Source: Sphingobacterium olei (GTDB lineage Bacteria; Bacteroidota; Bacteroidia; Sphingobacteriales; Sphingobacteriaceae). From it: a DNA stretch of 64,000 nucleotides. This document shows positions 52,714 through 60,070 of the stretch, piece by piece (the first letter of the stretch is position 1; every line of letters begins with the position of its first letter). The position numbers were made by a program, and so were the translations under genes. Where the stretch lies: assembly GCF_005048855.1 (NCBI RefSeq), contig NZ_SUME01000007.1, positions 62,001-126,000 of the forward strand. The letters run 5' to 3'. The notes below the pieces were generated by a model, which was not told the origin of the DNA, did no database searches, and worked only from the letters and a program-made list of their open reading frames with translations.

Positions 52714-53838
52714 ATGGATGTAAATTCTTTATTGGAACGCGCCTTGAATTTTGATTTTTTATCAAAAGAAGAAGGTATTTATTTATATCATCATGCGGCT
52801 ACCGCAGATCTAACTTATGTGGCCAATGAGCTTCGTAAAGTTCAGGTTCCGCACGGTAAAGTAACCTGGCAGATAGACCGGAATGTAAATACAACGAATG
52901 TATGTATTGCCAACTGCAAATTCTGTAATTTTTTCAGACGTCCGGGGCATGAAGAAAGTTATATTACAGATATAGAGACATACAAGCAAAAAATTGAAGA
53001 GACATTTAAATACGGAGGTGATCAACTTTTATTACAGGGAGGTCATCATCCGGATTTAGGTATCGAATTCTATGCTTCGCTATTCAAACAATTAAAAGAT
53101 TTGTATCCTGCTCTTAAACTGCATTCGCTAGGTCCACCGGAAATTGCGCATGTTGCCAAGTTAGAAGGCATGAGCCATCTTGATGTACTTACTGTTCTCA
53201 AAGAAGCGGGACTAGACTCGTTACCTGGTGCCGGTGCTGAAATATTAAATGATCGTGTCCGTCGATTGATTTCTAAAGGTAAATGTGGGGGTCAGGAATG
53301 GTTGGATGTCATGCGCGCTGCACACAAAATTAATCTCCCCACTTCCGCCACAATGATGTTTGGGCATATTGAAACTATCGAGGAACGTTTTGAACATTTA
53401 GTCTGGATACGAGAAGTACAGGATGAAAAGCCAGAGGGGCACCACGGATTTATCGCCTTCATACCTTGGCCATTTCAGGACGATGGGACACTCTTGAAGC
53501 GTCTACGTGGTATTACCAATGATGTAACAGGGGACGAATATGTACGAATGATTGCATTAAGTCGTATTATGTTGCCTAATATCAAAAATATTCAAGCATC
53601 TTGGCTCACTGTCGGAAAACGAGTAGCTCAGTTATGCCTACATGGCGGAGCAAATGACTTTGGCTCTATTATGATTGAAGAAAACGTAGTTTCGGCAGCA
53701 GGAGCTCCTCACCGCTTCACTTCGCAAACTATCCAAGATGCAATTGCAGAAGCTGGGTTCGAACCCCAGCTCCGTACACAGACATATCAATTCAGAGAGA
53801 TTCCCGAATCGATGGTAGAACAAGTAATTAATTATTAG
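52714..53838 (+). CDS. mqnC: Cyclic dehypoxanthinyl futalosine synthase
   Basis: The 374-residue radical SAM enzyme cyclises dehypoxanthine futalosine in the futalosine route to menaquinone. The CxxxCxxC cluster motif is VCIANCKFCNFFRRPG, followed by LLQGGHHPDLGIEFY, SLGPPEIAHVAK and LPGAGAEILNDRVRR, all typical of MqnC rather than MqnE. The C-terminal region ends with QLCLHGGANDFGSIMIEENV. It is followed 2 bp later by scpB. Confidence 0.96.
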   Translation: MDVNSLLERALNFDFLSKEEGIYLYHHAATADLTYVANELRKVQVPHGKVTWQIDRNVNTTNVCIANCKFCNFFRRPGHEESYITDIETYKQKIEETFKYGGDQLLLQGGHHPDLGIEFYASLFKQLKDLYPALKLHSLGPPEIAHVAKLEGMSHLDVLTVLKEAGLDSLPGAGAEILNDRVRRLISKGKCGGQEWLDVMRAAHKINLPTSATMMFGHIETIEERFEHLVWIREVQDEKPEGHHGFIAFIPWPFQDDGTLLKRLRGITNDVTGDEYVRMIALSRIMLPNIKNIQASWLTVGKRVAQLCLHGGANDFGSIMIEENVVSAAGAPHRFTSQTIQDAIAEAGFEPQLRTQTYQFREIPESMVEQVINY

Positions 53839-53840
53839 AT

Positions 53841-54401
53841 TTGAAAGATATTATCTTAAATATTGAAGCGCTGATCTTTGCTTCCGAAGAAGGAATATCC
53901 GCTAGTGATATTAAGCAAGTATTACAAGATGTCCTTGCTATTGATATCAATAAAGAAGAAGTTTTAGATTTTTTAGGTAAGATAAAATTGAAATATGAAA
54001 GCGAAGACACGGTCTTTTCGCTTTTCTTAATGAATAACCAATACCAGTTTTTAACGAAGGAAATCTATCATGAAGCGATCAATCATTTGCAGGCTCATCG
54101 TGACCGAAAAAAACTAAGTCAATCTGCTCTTGAGACATTAGCCATTATAGCTTATAGGCAACCGATTACAAAAATAGAAGTAGAACAGATTAGAGGCGTG
54201 AATTGCGATTACTCCATCCAACGTCTATTGGAGAAAGATTTAGTAAAAATAGCCGGAAAAGCCGAAAGTATAGGTAAACCTTTGCTTTACGCAACGAGTG
54301 ACCAATTTATGAATCACTTTGGCATTAACAGCGTCAAAGATTTACCACAGTTAAAAGACATAGTAGCTGAAGAAAACAGTATAGGAGACACGATAGAATA
54401 A
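53841..54401 (+). CDS. scpB: Segregation and condensation protein B
   Basis: The TTG at 53841, 2 bp after mqnC, opens a 186-residue protein. The winged-helix core of ScpB is visible (IEALIFASEEGISASDIKQVL, then LETLAIIAYRQPITKIEVEQIRGVNC). The second part reads RLLEKDLVKIAGKAESIGKPLLYATSDQFMNHFGI. ScpB binds the kleisin ScpA in the SMC complex that organises the chromosome. Overlapping mqnC suggests joint expression; there is no functional link known. Confidence 0.95.
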   Translation: MKDIILNIEALIFASEEGISASDIKQVLQDVLAIDINKEEVLDFLGKIKLKYESEDTVFSLFLMNNQYQFLTKEIYHEAINHLQAHRDRKKLSQSALETLAIIAYRQPITKIEVEQIRGVNCDYSIQRLLEKDLVKIAGKAESIGKPLLYATSDQFMNHFGINSVKDLPQLKDIVAEENSIGDTIE

Positions 54402-54497
54402 AATTTCCTTGGCAGCGTTTTATCTTTTTCAACAACCTGAAAAACAACACTATAATTTTTAAAAAAAGTTTATAGTTTCAAATATCTTCTCTAATTT

Positions 54498-54505
54498 TAC
54501 GTTTG
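54498..54505 (+). promoter_or_regulatory. -7 box (TACGTTTG) for small acidic gene
   Basis: TACGTTTG fits TAnnTTTG, 28 bp before the ATG at 54534, with a TTTC near the -33 position. It supports expression of the small gene that follows. Confidence 0.5.
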
Positions 54506-54533
54506 ATATAACAACAGTAAGAATACTATAGCT

Positions 54534-54695
54534 ATGATTAACGAGACTGTAAAAAGTAGTGAAATTGATGAGCGTTTAATCAATTTTAACGGTCCTGAAG
54601 ATGATTCAGAAGATGTTTATGATGATGATTTTGATTTAGAAATTGATTCTGTAAGCGGGTTTGATGATTTTGATGACGAGGACGAGGATTTCTAG
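54534..54695 (+). CDS. Small acidic protein (53 aa)
   Basis: An ATG at 54534 opens 53 codons to TAG at 54693-54695, too short for standard ORF lists. The product (MINETVKSSEIDERLINFNG, then long Asp/Glu runs such as SEDVYDDDFDLEIDSVSG) is strongly acidic and looks unfolded. The -7 box in front and the strong terminator 44 bp after the stop frame it as a single-gene unit. Similar acidic small genes are common in Sphingobacteriaceae; function unknown. Confidence 0.75.
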   Translation: MINETVKSSEIDERLINFNGPEDDSEDVYDDDFDLEIDSVSGFDDFDDEDEDF

Positions 54696-54738
54696 GGCAA
54701 TACTGTAAATCTATCTACCTAACCATTTCAAACGTTAC

Positions 54739-54780
54739 AAGAAAAGGCAGCGTAAAAGAAACACTTGCCTTTTCTTTTTT
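54739..54780 (+). terminator. Terminator after small acidic gene
   Basis: AAGAAAAGGCA and TGCCTTTTCTT form an 11-bp perfect stem with a 16-nt loop, followed by a T-run. Confidence 0.85.
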
Positions 54781-54905
54781 TGAAAGTGTCCGGTTATTGA
54801 TGCTTACCCGTTTGCAACGGAATTAATGAGCCCCGTCAAAGCGAGATCGGTTATTTAATCAGGGTCTGCCTTTCAATAACACCAAGAGAACCTTCCTAAA
54901 ATTTT

Positions 54906-55235
54906 TTATTTCTTGTGAAGTTGTTCGTAAAGATCAATTACCTTTTTTTGTAGTTCGATAACTTCGGTTTCCCGTTGTTGAAGTTTTTTATTGAGTTCAT
55001 TCACTTCATCAACTTTGGCTTTATCTTCTTCGGAATCTGAAGTTGATAATAATTGGACTAATGTTAAACCAAATAGCTTTGAAATTTGATTCAGACGAGA
55101 CAAGTTCACATCGGTGATACCTGTTTCGATTTTGGAAAATGCAGGAATCGATATATCTAATCGCTTTGCTACATCTTCTTGACTCCACCCCTTCTGGTGT
55201 CTAAGTAATCTAATTTTTTTTCCTAATGCATTCAT
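54906..55235 (-). CDS. XRE-family transcriptional regulator
   Basis: The 109-residue protein has an N-terminal HTH_3 domain (IRLLRHQKGWSQEDVAKRLDISIPAFSKIETGITDVNLSRLNQISKLF, residues 9-55) and then a coiled coil (KAKVDEVNELNKKLQQRETE...VIDLYEQLHKK) that likely mediates dimerisation. It lacks a sensor domain. A minus-strand promoter (55259-55290) lies directly upstream, and its target is unknown. It is not part of the neighbouring peptidoglycan run. Confidence 0.93.
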   Translation of the reverse strand: MNALGKKIRLLRHQKGWSQEDVAKRLDISIPAFSKIETGITDVNLSRLNQISKLFGLTLVQLLSTSDSEEDKAKVDEVNELNKKLQQRETEVIELQKKVIDLYEQLHKK

Positions 55236-55258
55236 CGGTAAAATGTATGTTATTATTT

Positions 55259-55290
55259 CAAAAGTAAAAAAAATATATTAAAGAAAACAA
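55259..55290 (-). promoter_or_regulatory. Promoter of XRE regulator (TTG-N21-TACTTTTG)
   Basis: On the minus strand TTG (55290-55288) and TACTTTTG (55266-55259), 21 bp apart, lie 23 bp before the ATG at 55235. Confidence 0.65.
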
Positions 55291-55305
55291 TATTTAATGA
55301 ATGTT

Positions 55306-56679
55306 TTAGGCCTTTTTTTGGAGAAATTTGTCGGCGAAACCTAATAAATTTAAACCAGTATAGTTATTTGAACTCATAAAAAGCATATTAACACCCTCAC
55401 TATCAAACTGTTCTAAAGTAACATACAAGCCTTCTAATTCAGTAATGATATGCAAGTTAGGATAATCAAACACCTCCATAACCTTTTCAACAATATTATC
55501 CAATAATATATTTTTTTCTTTAATACTATTTTTATTAATGAATACTATAGAAAAATCAGATTCCTCCAAGCTCCCGCCATACTGAATTACTTTAGAATCA
55601 TCGATGACTTCATACGGATTCAATTCAATTACTGTCAATAATTTCGAAGTAGAAAATTGTTCCTTAATTGCATGTATACTGGATCTCAATTTGGATGGTG
55701 TATGTGCAAAATCTTGATACACAACGCTTCCATTTTCGCTCGCCACAAATTCCAAATAACGAATAGAACTCTTGAAATCTTTAATAGCATCATAAAAATC
55801 TTCCCGCTTTATCCCTAACCATTCGCATACAGTAAAGGCTCCGGCAATATTAGATAAATTGTGTTTCCCTATTACTTCCAACGGGATTTCGCGCTCGCCT
55901 ACTTGCAAAAATGTGATTCCTTTGTTGATGGTATAAGATGGCAATTTATATCCATGTCGATTTATCTTACAATCCATGGTTTCTTCAACGATCTTACGAA
56001 GATTATGATCGTCCTTATTATAAATTAGAGTCCCTTTGGCAACAATAGTATCAATAAAAGTTTCAAACTGTTTATAATACTCTTCTTCAGAGATCAAGGC
56101 TTTAAAATTGTCCCAATAAATATTACTGATAAGGGCAATATTAGGATGATAGTAGTGGAATTTTGATTGATGATCTATTGATGACGCAAAGAACTCATCG
56201 CCTTCGATGATTATAATCGGGGCGGAAGGTGTGAGTTTTATCAGTGAATCGAAGCCCTCTAATTTCGCGCCTACAAGATAGTCAAACTCCTTACCTATTT
56301 TTTTCAACACATGCATTATCATACTGGTTATGGTTGTTTTCCCATAACTACCAGCTATCACTACGCGTGTTTTCTGAATGCTCTGTTCGTAAACAAATTC
56401 AGGAAATGAGTAGATTTTAATGTTCAGTTCCTGAGCTTTTTTGAGTTCAGGATTATCCGCTGACGCATGTTTTCCCAAAATAATAGCATCTAAATCAGAT
56501 GTTATCGCTTCAGGGTGCCATCCCAATTCTTTTGGCAGCAGCCCTGATTGGCGCAATCTGGATTTAGAGGGTTCGACGATCTGATCATCAGAGCCCGAAA
56601 CCTGATGACCTGATCTGGCTAAGCTAATTGCCAAATTGTGCATTACACTGCCACCTATTGCTATAAAATGAATACGCAT
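55306..56679 (-). CDS. mpl: Mpl-like UDP-MurNAc:tripeptide (peptidoglycan recycling) ligase
   Basis: The 457-residue Mur ligase has N-terminal GGSVMHNLAISLARSGHQVSGSD, the P-loop GSYGKTTITSMIMHVLKK, the Glu-rich ATP site IIIIEGDEFFASSIDHQSKFHYYHP and LEFVASENGSVVYQDFAHTPSKL. This is the family that attaches tripeptide to UDP-MurNAc (Mpl) during peptidoglycan recycling; Bacteroidota annotations call it peptidoglycan synthetase. It lies 3 bp after prmA. Confidence 0.85.
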   Translation of the reverse strand: MRIHFIAIGGSVMHNLAISLARSGHQVSGSDDQIVEPSKSRLRQSGLLPKELGWHPEAITSDLDAIILGKHASADNPELKKAQELNIKIYSFPEFVYEQSIQKTRVVIAGSYGKTTITSMIMHVLKKIGKEFDYLVGAKLEGFDSLIKLTPSAPIIIIEGDEFFASSIDHQSKFHYYHPNIALISNIYWDNFKALISEEEYYKQFETFIDTIVAKGTLIYNKDDHNLRKIVEETMDCKINRHGYKLPSYTINKGITFLQVGEREIPLEVIGKHNLSNIAGAFTVCEWLGIKREDFYDAIKDFKSSIRYLEFVASENGSVVYQDFAHTPSKLRSSIHAIKEQFSTSKLLTVIELNPYEVIDDSKVIQYGGSLEESDFSIVFINKNSIKEKNILLDNIVEKVMEVFDYPNLHIITELEGLYVTLEQFDSEGVNMLFMSSNNYTGLNLLGFADKFLQKKA

Positions 56680-56682
56680 GAA

Positions 56683-57522
56683 CTATTTCTTAATAAATTT
56701 TGCAGAACACCAAACATCCAGCTTTTTACTTTCTTTAAAGAATAAGTTTAAACTTTCACATTTTTGTCGGATAATCATTAAATCTTCTTCGTAATAGAAT
56801 CCGCTCATATATAATTCACCATTTTCAACCAAGGCTTCTGCATACACGTCCAATTGATCTAGTAGAATATTACGATTAATATTTGCCACTATCGTTTCAA
56901 ATGCATTATCACCAATAACCTCTTTCGATCCCAAATGCGATGTAATGTTTGAAATTCCGTTCAACTTTTTATTCTCTTCAACACTTTCGACACATATCGA
57001 ATCGAAATCTACAGCCATGATCGACTCAGCCCCTTTCTTGGATGCTAAAATAGCGAGTATCCCAGTACCGCATCCCATGTCTAAAACCCGCTTCCCTTCA
57101 AAATTGTTTTCTAAAATAAAAGAAAGCATCATGGATGTCGTCTGATGATGACCGGTACCAAACGACATTTTAGGATCTATAACAATTTCGTAAGCATATT
57201 CGGGGTGTGCTTCGTGAAATGTAGCACGCACATAGCACTGATCATCCACTACGATGGGATTAAAGTTACTCTCCCAAAGTATATTCCAATTCTGTTCCCC
57301 TAATTCGTTAATTTCATAGTCTAAATGAAACCCATCCGCTTGTGTCAAAATAAGTGTTTCTAAAGCCTGGACATCAAGATTAGCAGAAGGTATATAGGCT
57401 ACAAAACCGTCTTGGGCGTCCTCAAAGGTATCAAAACCAATTTCACCTAATTCGGCAATAAACAAATCCTTCTGCCAATCTTCTATATCAGAAGAAATAA
57501 AAACTACTGAAGCATACTTCAT
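56683..57522 (-). CDS. prmA: Ribosomal protein L11 methyltransferase
   Basis: The 279-residue SAM-dependent methyltransferase has the PrmA domain order: N-terminal substrate domain (IAELGEIGFDTFEDAQDGFVAYI), KMSFGTGHHQTTSMML, then VLDMGCGTGILAILASKKGA and the NxxP-like motif VANINRNILLDQL. It trimethylates lysines on L11. It follows tpiA by 1 bp and precedes mpl by 3 bp, so all are one transcript. Confidence 0.95.
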   Translation of the reverse strand: MKYASVVFISSDIEDWQKDLFIAELGEIGFDTFEDAQDGFVAYIPSANLDVQALETLILTQADGFHLDYEINELGEQNWNILWESNFNPIVVDDQCYVRATFHEAHPEYAYEIVIDPKMSFGTGHHQTTSMMLSFILENNFEGKRVLDMGCGTGILAILASKKGAESIMAVDFDSICVESVEENKKLNGISNITSHLGSKEVIGDNAFETIVANINRNILLDQLDVYAEALVENGELYMSGFYYEEDLMIIRQKCESLNLFFKESKKLDVWCSAKFIKK

Positions 57523-57523
57523 T

Positions 57524-58291
57524 TTATGAATTAAAAACTTTTACAATTTCTAAAAAATCACGGGATTTTAACGAAGCTCCTCCAATTAGCCCCCCATCAA
57601 TATCAGGTTGCGAAAATAACGTACCTGCATTAGAAGGATTGCAACTTCCGCCGTAAAGGATGGTCGTATTATCAGCAATCTCCTGGTCGTATTGATTAGC
57701 CACCGTTTCCCGAATAAAAGCATGTACTTCTTGAGCTTGTTCCGGAGAAGCGGTCAACCCTGTGCCAATCGCCCACACGGGTTCGTACGCCAATACTACA
57801 TTTGTGAACTCTTCATTTGACAGGTGGAACAATCCTTTTTCCAATTGAGCTTTTATCACATCAAAAAAACGTTCCGATTCGCGTTCATCTTTTGTCTCTC
57901 CAATACAGAAAATAGGAACTAAATTATGCTTCAACGCTGCATTTACTTTTTCTGCCAAAAGTTCGTCTGTCTCGCCGAAATAAGCACGACGCTCGGAATG
58001 ACCTAAAATTACATGGGAAGCACCAATTGATTTTACCTGAGAAGCCGATATTTCACCTGTATAGGCTCCCGATTCTGCCTGGTGAATGTTTTGCGCCCCT
58101 ATCGCCACGTTAGAGGACGTAGAAGCCAATTTCCCTAGACTTGACAAGTGAATAGCCGGACTGCAGACAACAACATCCTGAGTGCCTATTACCTCATCTT
58201 TTACCATATTAACGATTTCGGAAAAAAGGCTCACCCCTTCTTCGTAATTCAAATTCATTTTCCAGTTTCCCGCAACAATGTTTTTACGCAT
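57524..58291 (-). CDS. tpiA: Triose-phosphate isomerase
   Basis: The 255-residue enzyme interconverts dihydroxyacetone phosphate and glyceraldehyde 3-phosphate. Active-site motifs: GNWKMN (Lys), VILGHSERR (His), VVLAYEPVWAIGTG (Glu) and LYGGSCNPSN...GLIGGASL. Complete and of normal length. It sits 6 bp after the GlmU-like gene. Confidence 0.98.
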   Translation of the reverse strand: MRKNIVAGNWKMNLNYEEGVSLFSEIVNMVKDEVIGTQDVVVCSPAIHLSSLGKLASTSSNVAIGAQNIHQAESGAYTGEISASQVKSIGASHVILGHSERRAYFGETDELLAEKVNAALKHNLVPIFCIGETKDERESERFFDVIKAQLEKGLFHLSNEEFTNVVLAYEPVWAIGTGLTASPEQAQEVHAFIRETVANQYDQEIADNTTILYGGSCNPSNAGTLFSQPDIDGGLIGGASLKSRDFLEIVKVFNS

Positions 58292-58297
58292 GATTAT

Positions 58298-59512
58298 TTA
58301 TTTTTTAGTATTGATTATTCTATTTCTTAATTCGTCGGTATCATCAAATACCCATTTATAACATTTTTTATCCAAAGATGTTATATGTCCATGTTTGGCA
58401 GCTGCTTTTCGCTCAAGCATCAAACCAAAAGCCTCGAATCTATAAGCCTCGATTTGCGTATCGGTAAGCCATAAAAAGTCCGGCACAAATTTGGGAATAA
58501 ATTTCGAAATTGCAACCTGCGCCCCAACTCCGATTACCGTTCCGGTATTAATTTTAGATTGGATCCCCAACATACTTTGGTCCCCAATAATAACTCCGCA
58601 TTTTAATAAACCCGTATCCCGCAAATCCTCGTAAACATAGTCGTATATTTTCACAGTCTTCCAATCGTTTTTCAGATTCGAATTCGTCGTTCCCGCACCC
58701 AAATTACACCCTTCGCCAATTACCGCACACCCAAGATATCCTTCGTGCCCTTTTGCTGAATTACCCCAAATAACAGTATTATTTATTTCTCCCCCTACTG
58801 TACTGTTGTCCCCAATTGTCACATTCGGATATATCCTCGCCCCAGATTTGACTCTACTGTTTCGACAGATCGCCGTAGGCCCTTTAATCGTAACGTGACT
58901 TTCTATCACTGCACCTGCAGCAATATAGATCGGCCCGGAAGACGAATCTAAGTGTACATATTGTACATTCGCCCCCTTCTCAACATACACTTGATCACCA
59001 ACAACTTGATTCGAACCGGTTTCTTCCTCGAAATTCCCCAGCTTCTTAATATATCCTAGATCAAAAACAATCTGATCGGCGTTAAACTTAAATATATCTT
59101 CCGAATAACGGATTCTTCGAAGCTCTTTATCAAAAATCACAACATTTTCCCAGTTACCTTCCAGATCACCGAATGCTGTCAGATTCCGTGTATAACTTGC
59201 TATCCATTCCCCTTTTTGATCTAGTAAACATTCCCCTACTTTAAGATCAAGCAGTACGTCTATCAGATCTGTATCAGGCAAAATGTTGGAACTCACTACC
59301 AAAACATTAGCCGAAACAGTAATGTTTAACGGAAATTTTTCTTTTAAATGATCTACCGTCCAATGACTTACTATACAATTAAAGATAATTTTCCACTTAT
59401 CTTCCAAGGTGTAGATTCCAACCCGTAAATTACCAACCGGCCTAGTGGCTACCAACGGAAATAAATGTCGGCGACTATCCATACGATCGAATAAAACGAG
59501 TTGAGAAAACAT
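58298..59512 (-). CDS. GlmU-like protein without a normal nucleotidyltransferase motif
   Basis: The frame is open to 59638, but this overlaps rpmE2; the ATG at 59512 gives MFSQLVLFDRMDSRRHLFPL, 404 residues. The N-terminal part lacks the LAAGxGTRM pyrophosphorylase motif and instead has FDRMDSRRHLFPLVATRPVGNLRVG. From about residue 190 a left-handed beta-helix begins (VVGDQVYVEKGANVQYVHLD, GPIYIAAGAVIESHVTIKGP, RVKSGARIYPNVTIGDNST). It is a Bacteroidota family annotated as GlmU-related; the role in nucleotide-sugar formation is not proven. Confidence 0.8.
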   Translation of the reverse strand: MFSQLVLFDRMDSRRHLFPLVATRPVGNLRVGIYTLEDKWKIIFNCIVSHWTVDHLKEKFPLNITVSANVLVVSSNILPDTDLIDVLLDLKVGECLLDQKGEWIASYTRNLTAFGDLEGNWENVVIFDKELRRIRYSEDIFKFNADQIVFDLGYIKKLGNFEEETGSNQVVGDQVYVEKGANVQYVHLDSSSGPIYIAAGAVIESHVTIKGPTAICRNSRVKSGARIYPNVTIGDNSTVGGEINNTVIWGNSAKGHEGYLGCAVIGEGCNLGAGTTNSNLKNDWKTVKIYDYVYEDLRDTGLLKCGVIIGDQSMLGIQSKINTGTVIGVGAQVAISKFIPKFVPDFLWLTDTQIEAYRFEAFGLMLERKAAAKHGHITSLDKKCYKWVFDDTDELRNRIINTKK

Positions 59513-59526
59513 AAGGATAAAAATAC

Positions 59527-59560
59527 AAAAAATCCCGATAAGAGACTTATCGGGACTTTG
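59527..59560 (-). terminator. Terminator between rpmE2 and GlmU-like gene
   Basis: TCCCGATAAG and CTTATCGGGA form a 10-bp stem with loop AGA; on the minus strand it ends rpmE2 transcription (T-run beyond 59532). Confidence 0.85.
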
Positions 59561-59585
59561 ATATACTGAAATATAATCTAAGCGA

Positions 59586-59834
59586 TTATTTTTTGTTGTA
59601 ACGTGTACGGAATTTATCGATACGTCCAGCAGTATCAACTAACTTCATTTTACCTGTATAGAACGGGTGTGAAGTATGAGAAATCTCTAATTTCACTAAT
59701 GGATATTCATTACCATCTTCCCAAGTAATTGATTCCTTTGTGTCTACACAAGATTTAGTTACGAAAGCATAGTCATTTGACATATCTTTAAAGACAACTA
59801 ATCTGTAGTTTGATGGATGTAAATCTTTTTTCAT
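59586..59834 (-). CDS. rpmE2: Type B 50S ribosomal protein L31
   Basis: The 82-residue protein MKKDLHPSNYRLVVFKDMSN matches the type B L31, with HPFYTGKMKLVDTAGRIDKFRTRY at the C-terminus. It has a single Cys (KSCVDT) instead of the zinc-binding CxxC pair of type A L31, so it does not need zinc. A complete promoter lies directly upstream. Confidence 0.96.
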   Translation of the reverse strand: MKKDLHPSNYRLVVFKDMSNDYAFVTKSCVDTKESITWEDGNEYPLVKLEISHTSHPFYTGKMKLVDTAGRIDKFRTRYNKK

Positions 59835-59872
59835 TTTATCTTATGATTACTATATATTCAACAATTGAGGTG

Positions 59873-59903
59873 CAAAGATAATTTATTCCAAACACAAAAG
59901 CAA
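59873..59903 (-). promoter_or_regulatory. Promoter of rpmE2 (TTG-N20-TATCTTTG)
   Basis: On the minus strand TTG (59903-59901) and TATCTTTG (59880-59873), 20 bp apart, about 38 bp before the ATG. Confidence 0.75.
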
Positions 59904-60037
59904 GATAATATTTAATTTATTGCCTATTTTTGCACCAACATCTTATTGCCTATGTTTGAGCAATATTGCTTGGCAAAGGTAGATAGAATTTAGTAATTTA
60001 AAACAGCATTGAGGAATAAAATATCACTACTTTTTTC

Positions 60038-60045
60038 TACTTTTG
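60038..60045 (+). promoter_or_regulatory. -7 box (TACTTTTG) for lysS
   Basis: TACTTTTG fits the -7 consensus and ends 25 nt before the ATG at 60071; the -33 element is not clear. Confidence 0.45.
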
Positions 60046-60070
60046 CTGATTATTCGAAAAATACAAAATC

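Noticed and set aside
59513..59638. N-terminal extension of the GlmU-like protein overlapping rpmE2
   Set aside because: The extended part would overlap the ribosomal gene on the same strand and covers the rpmE2 terminator, so it is not translated.
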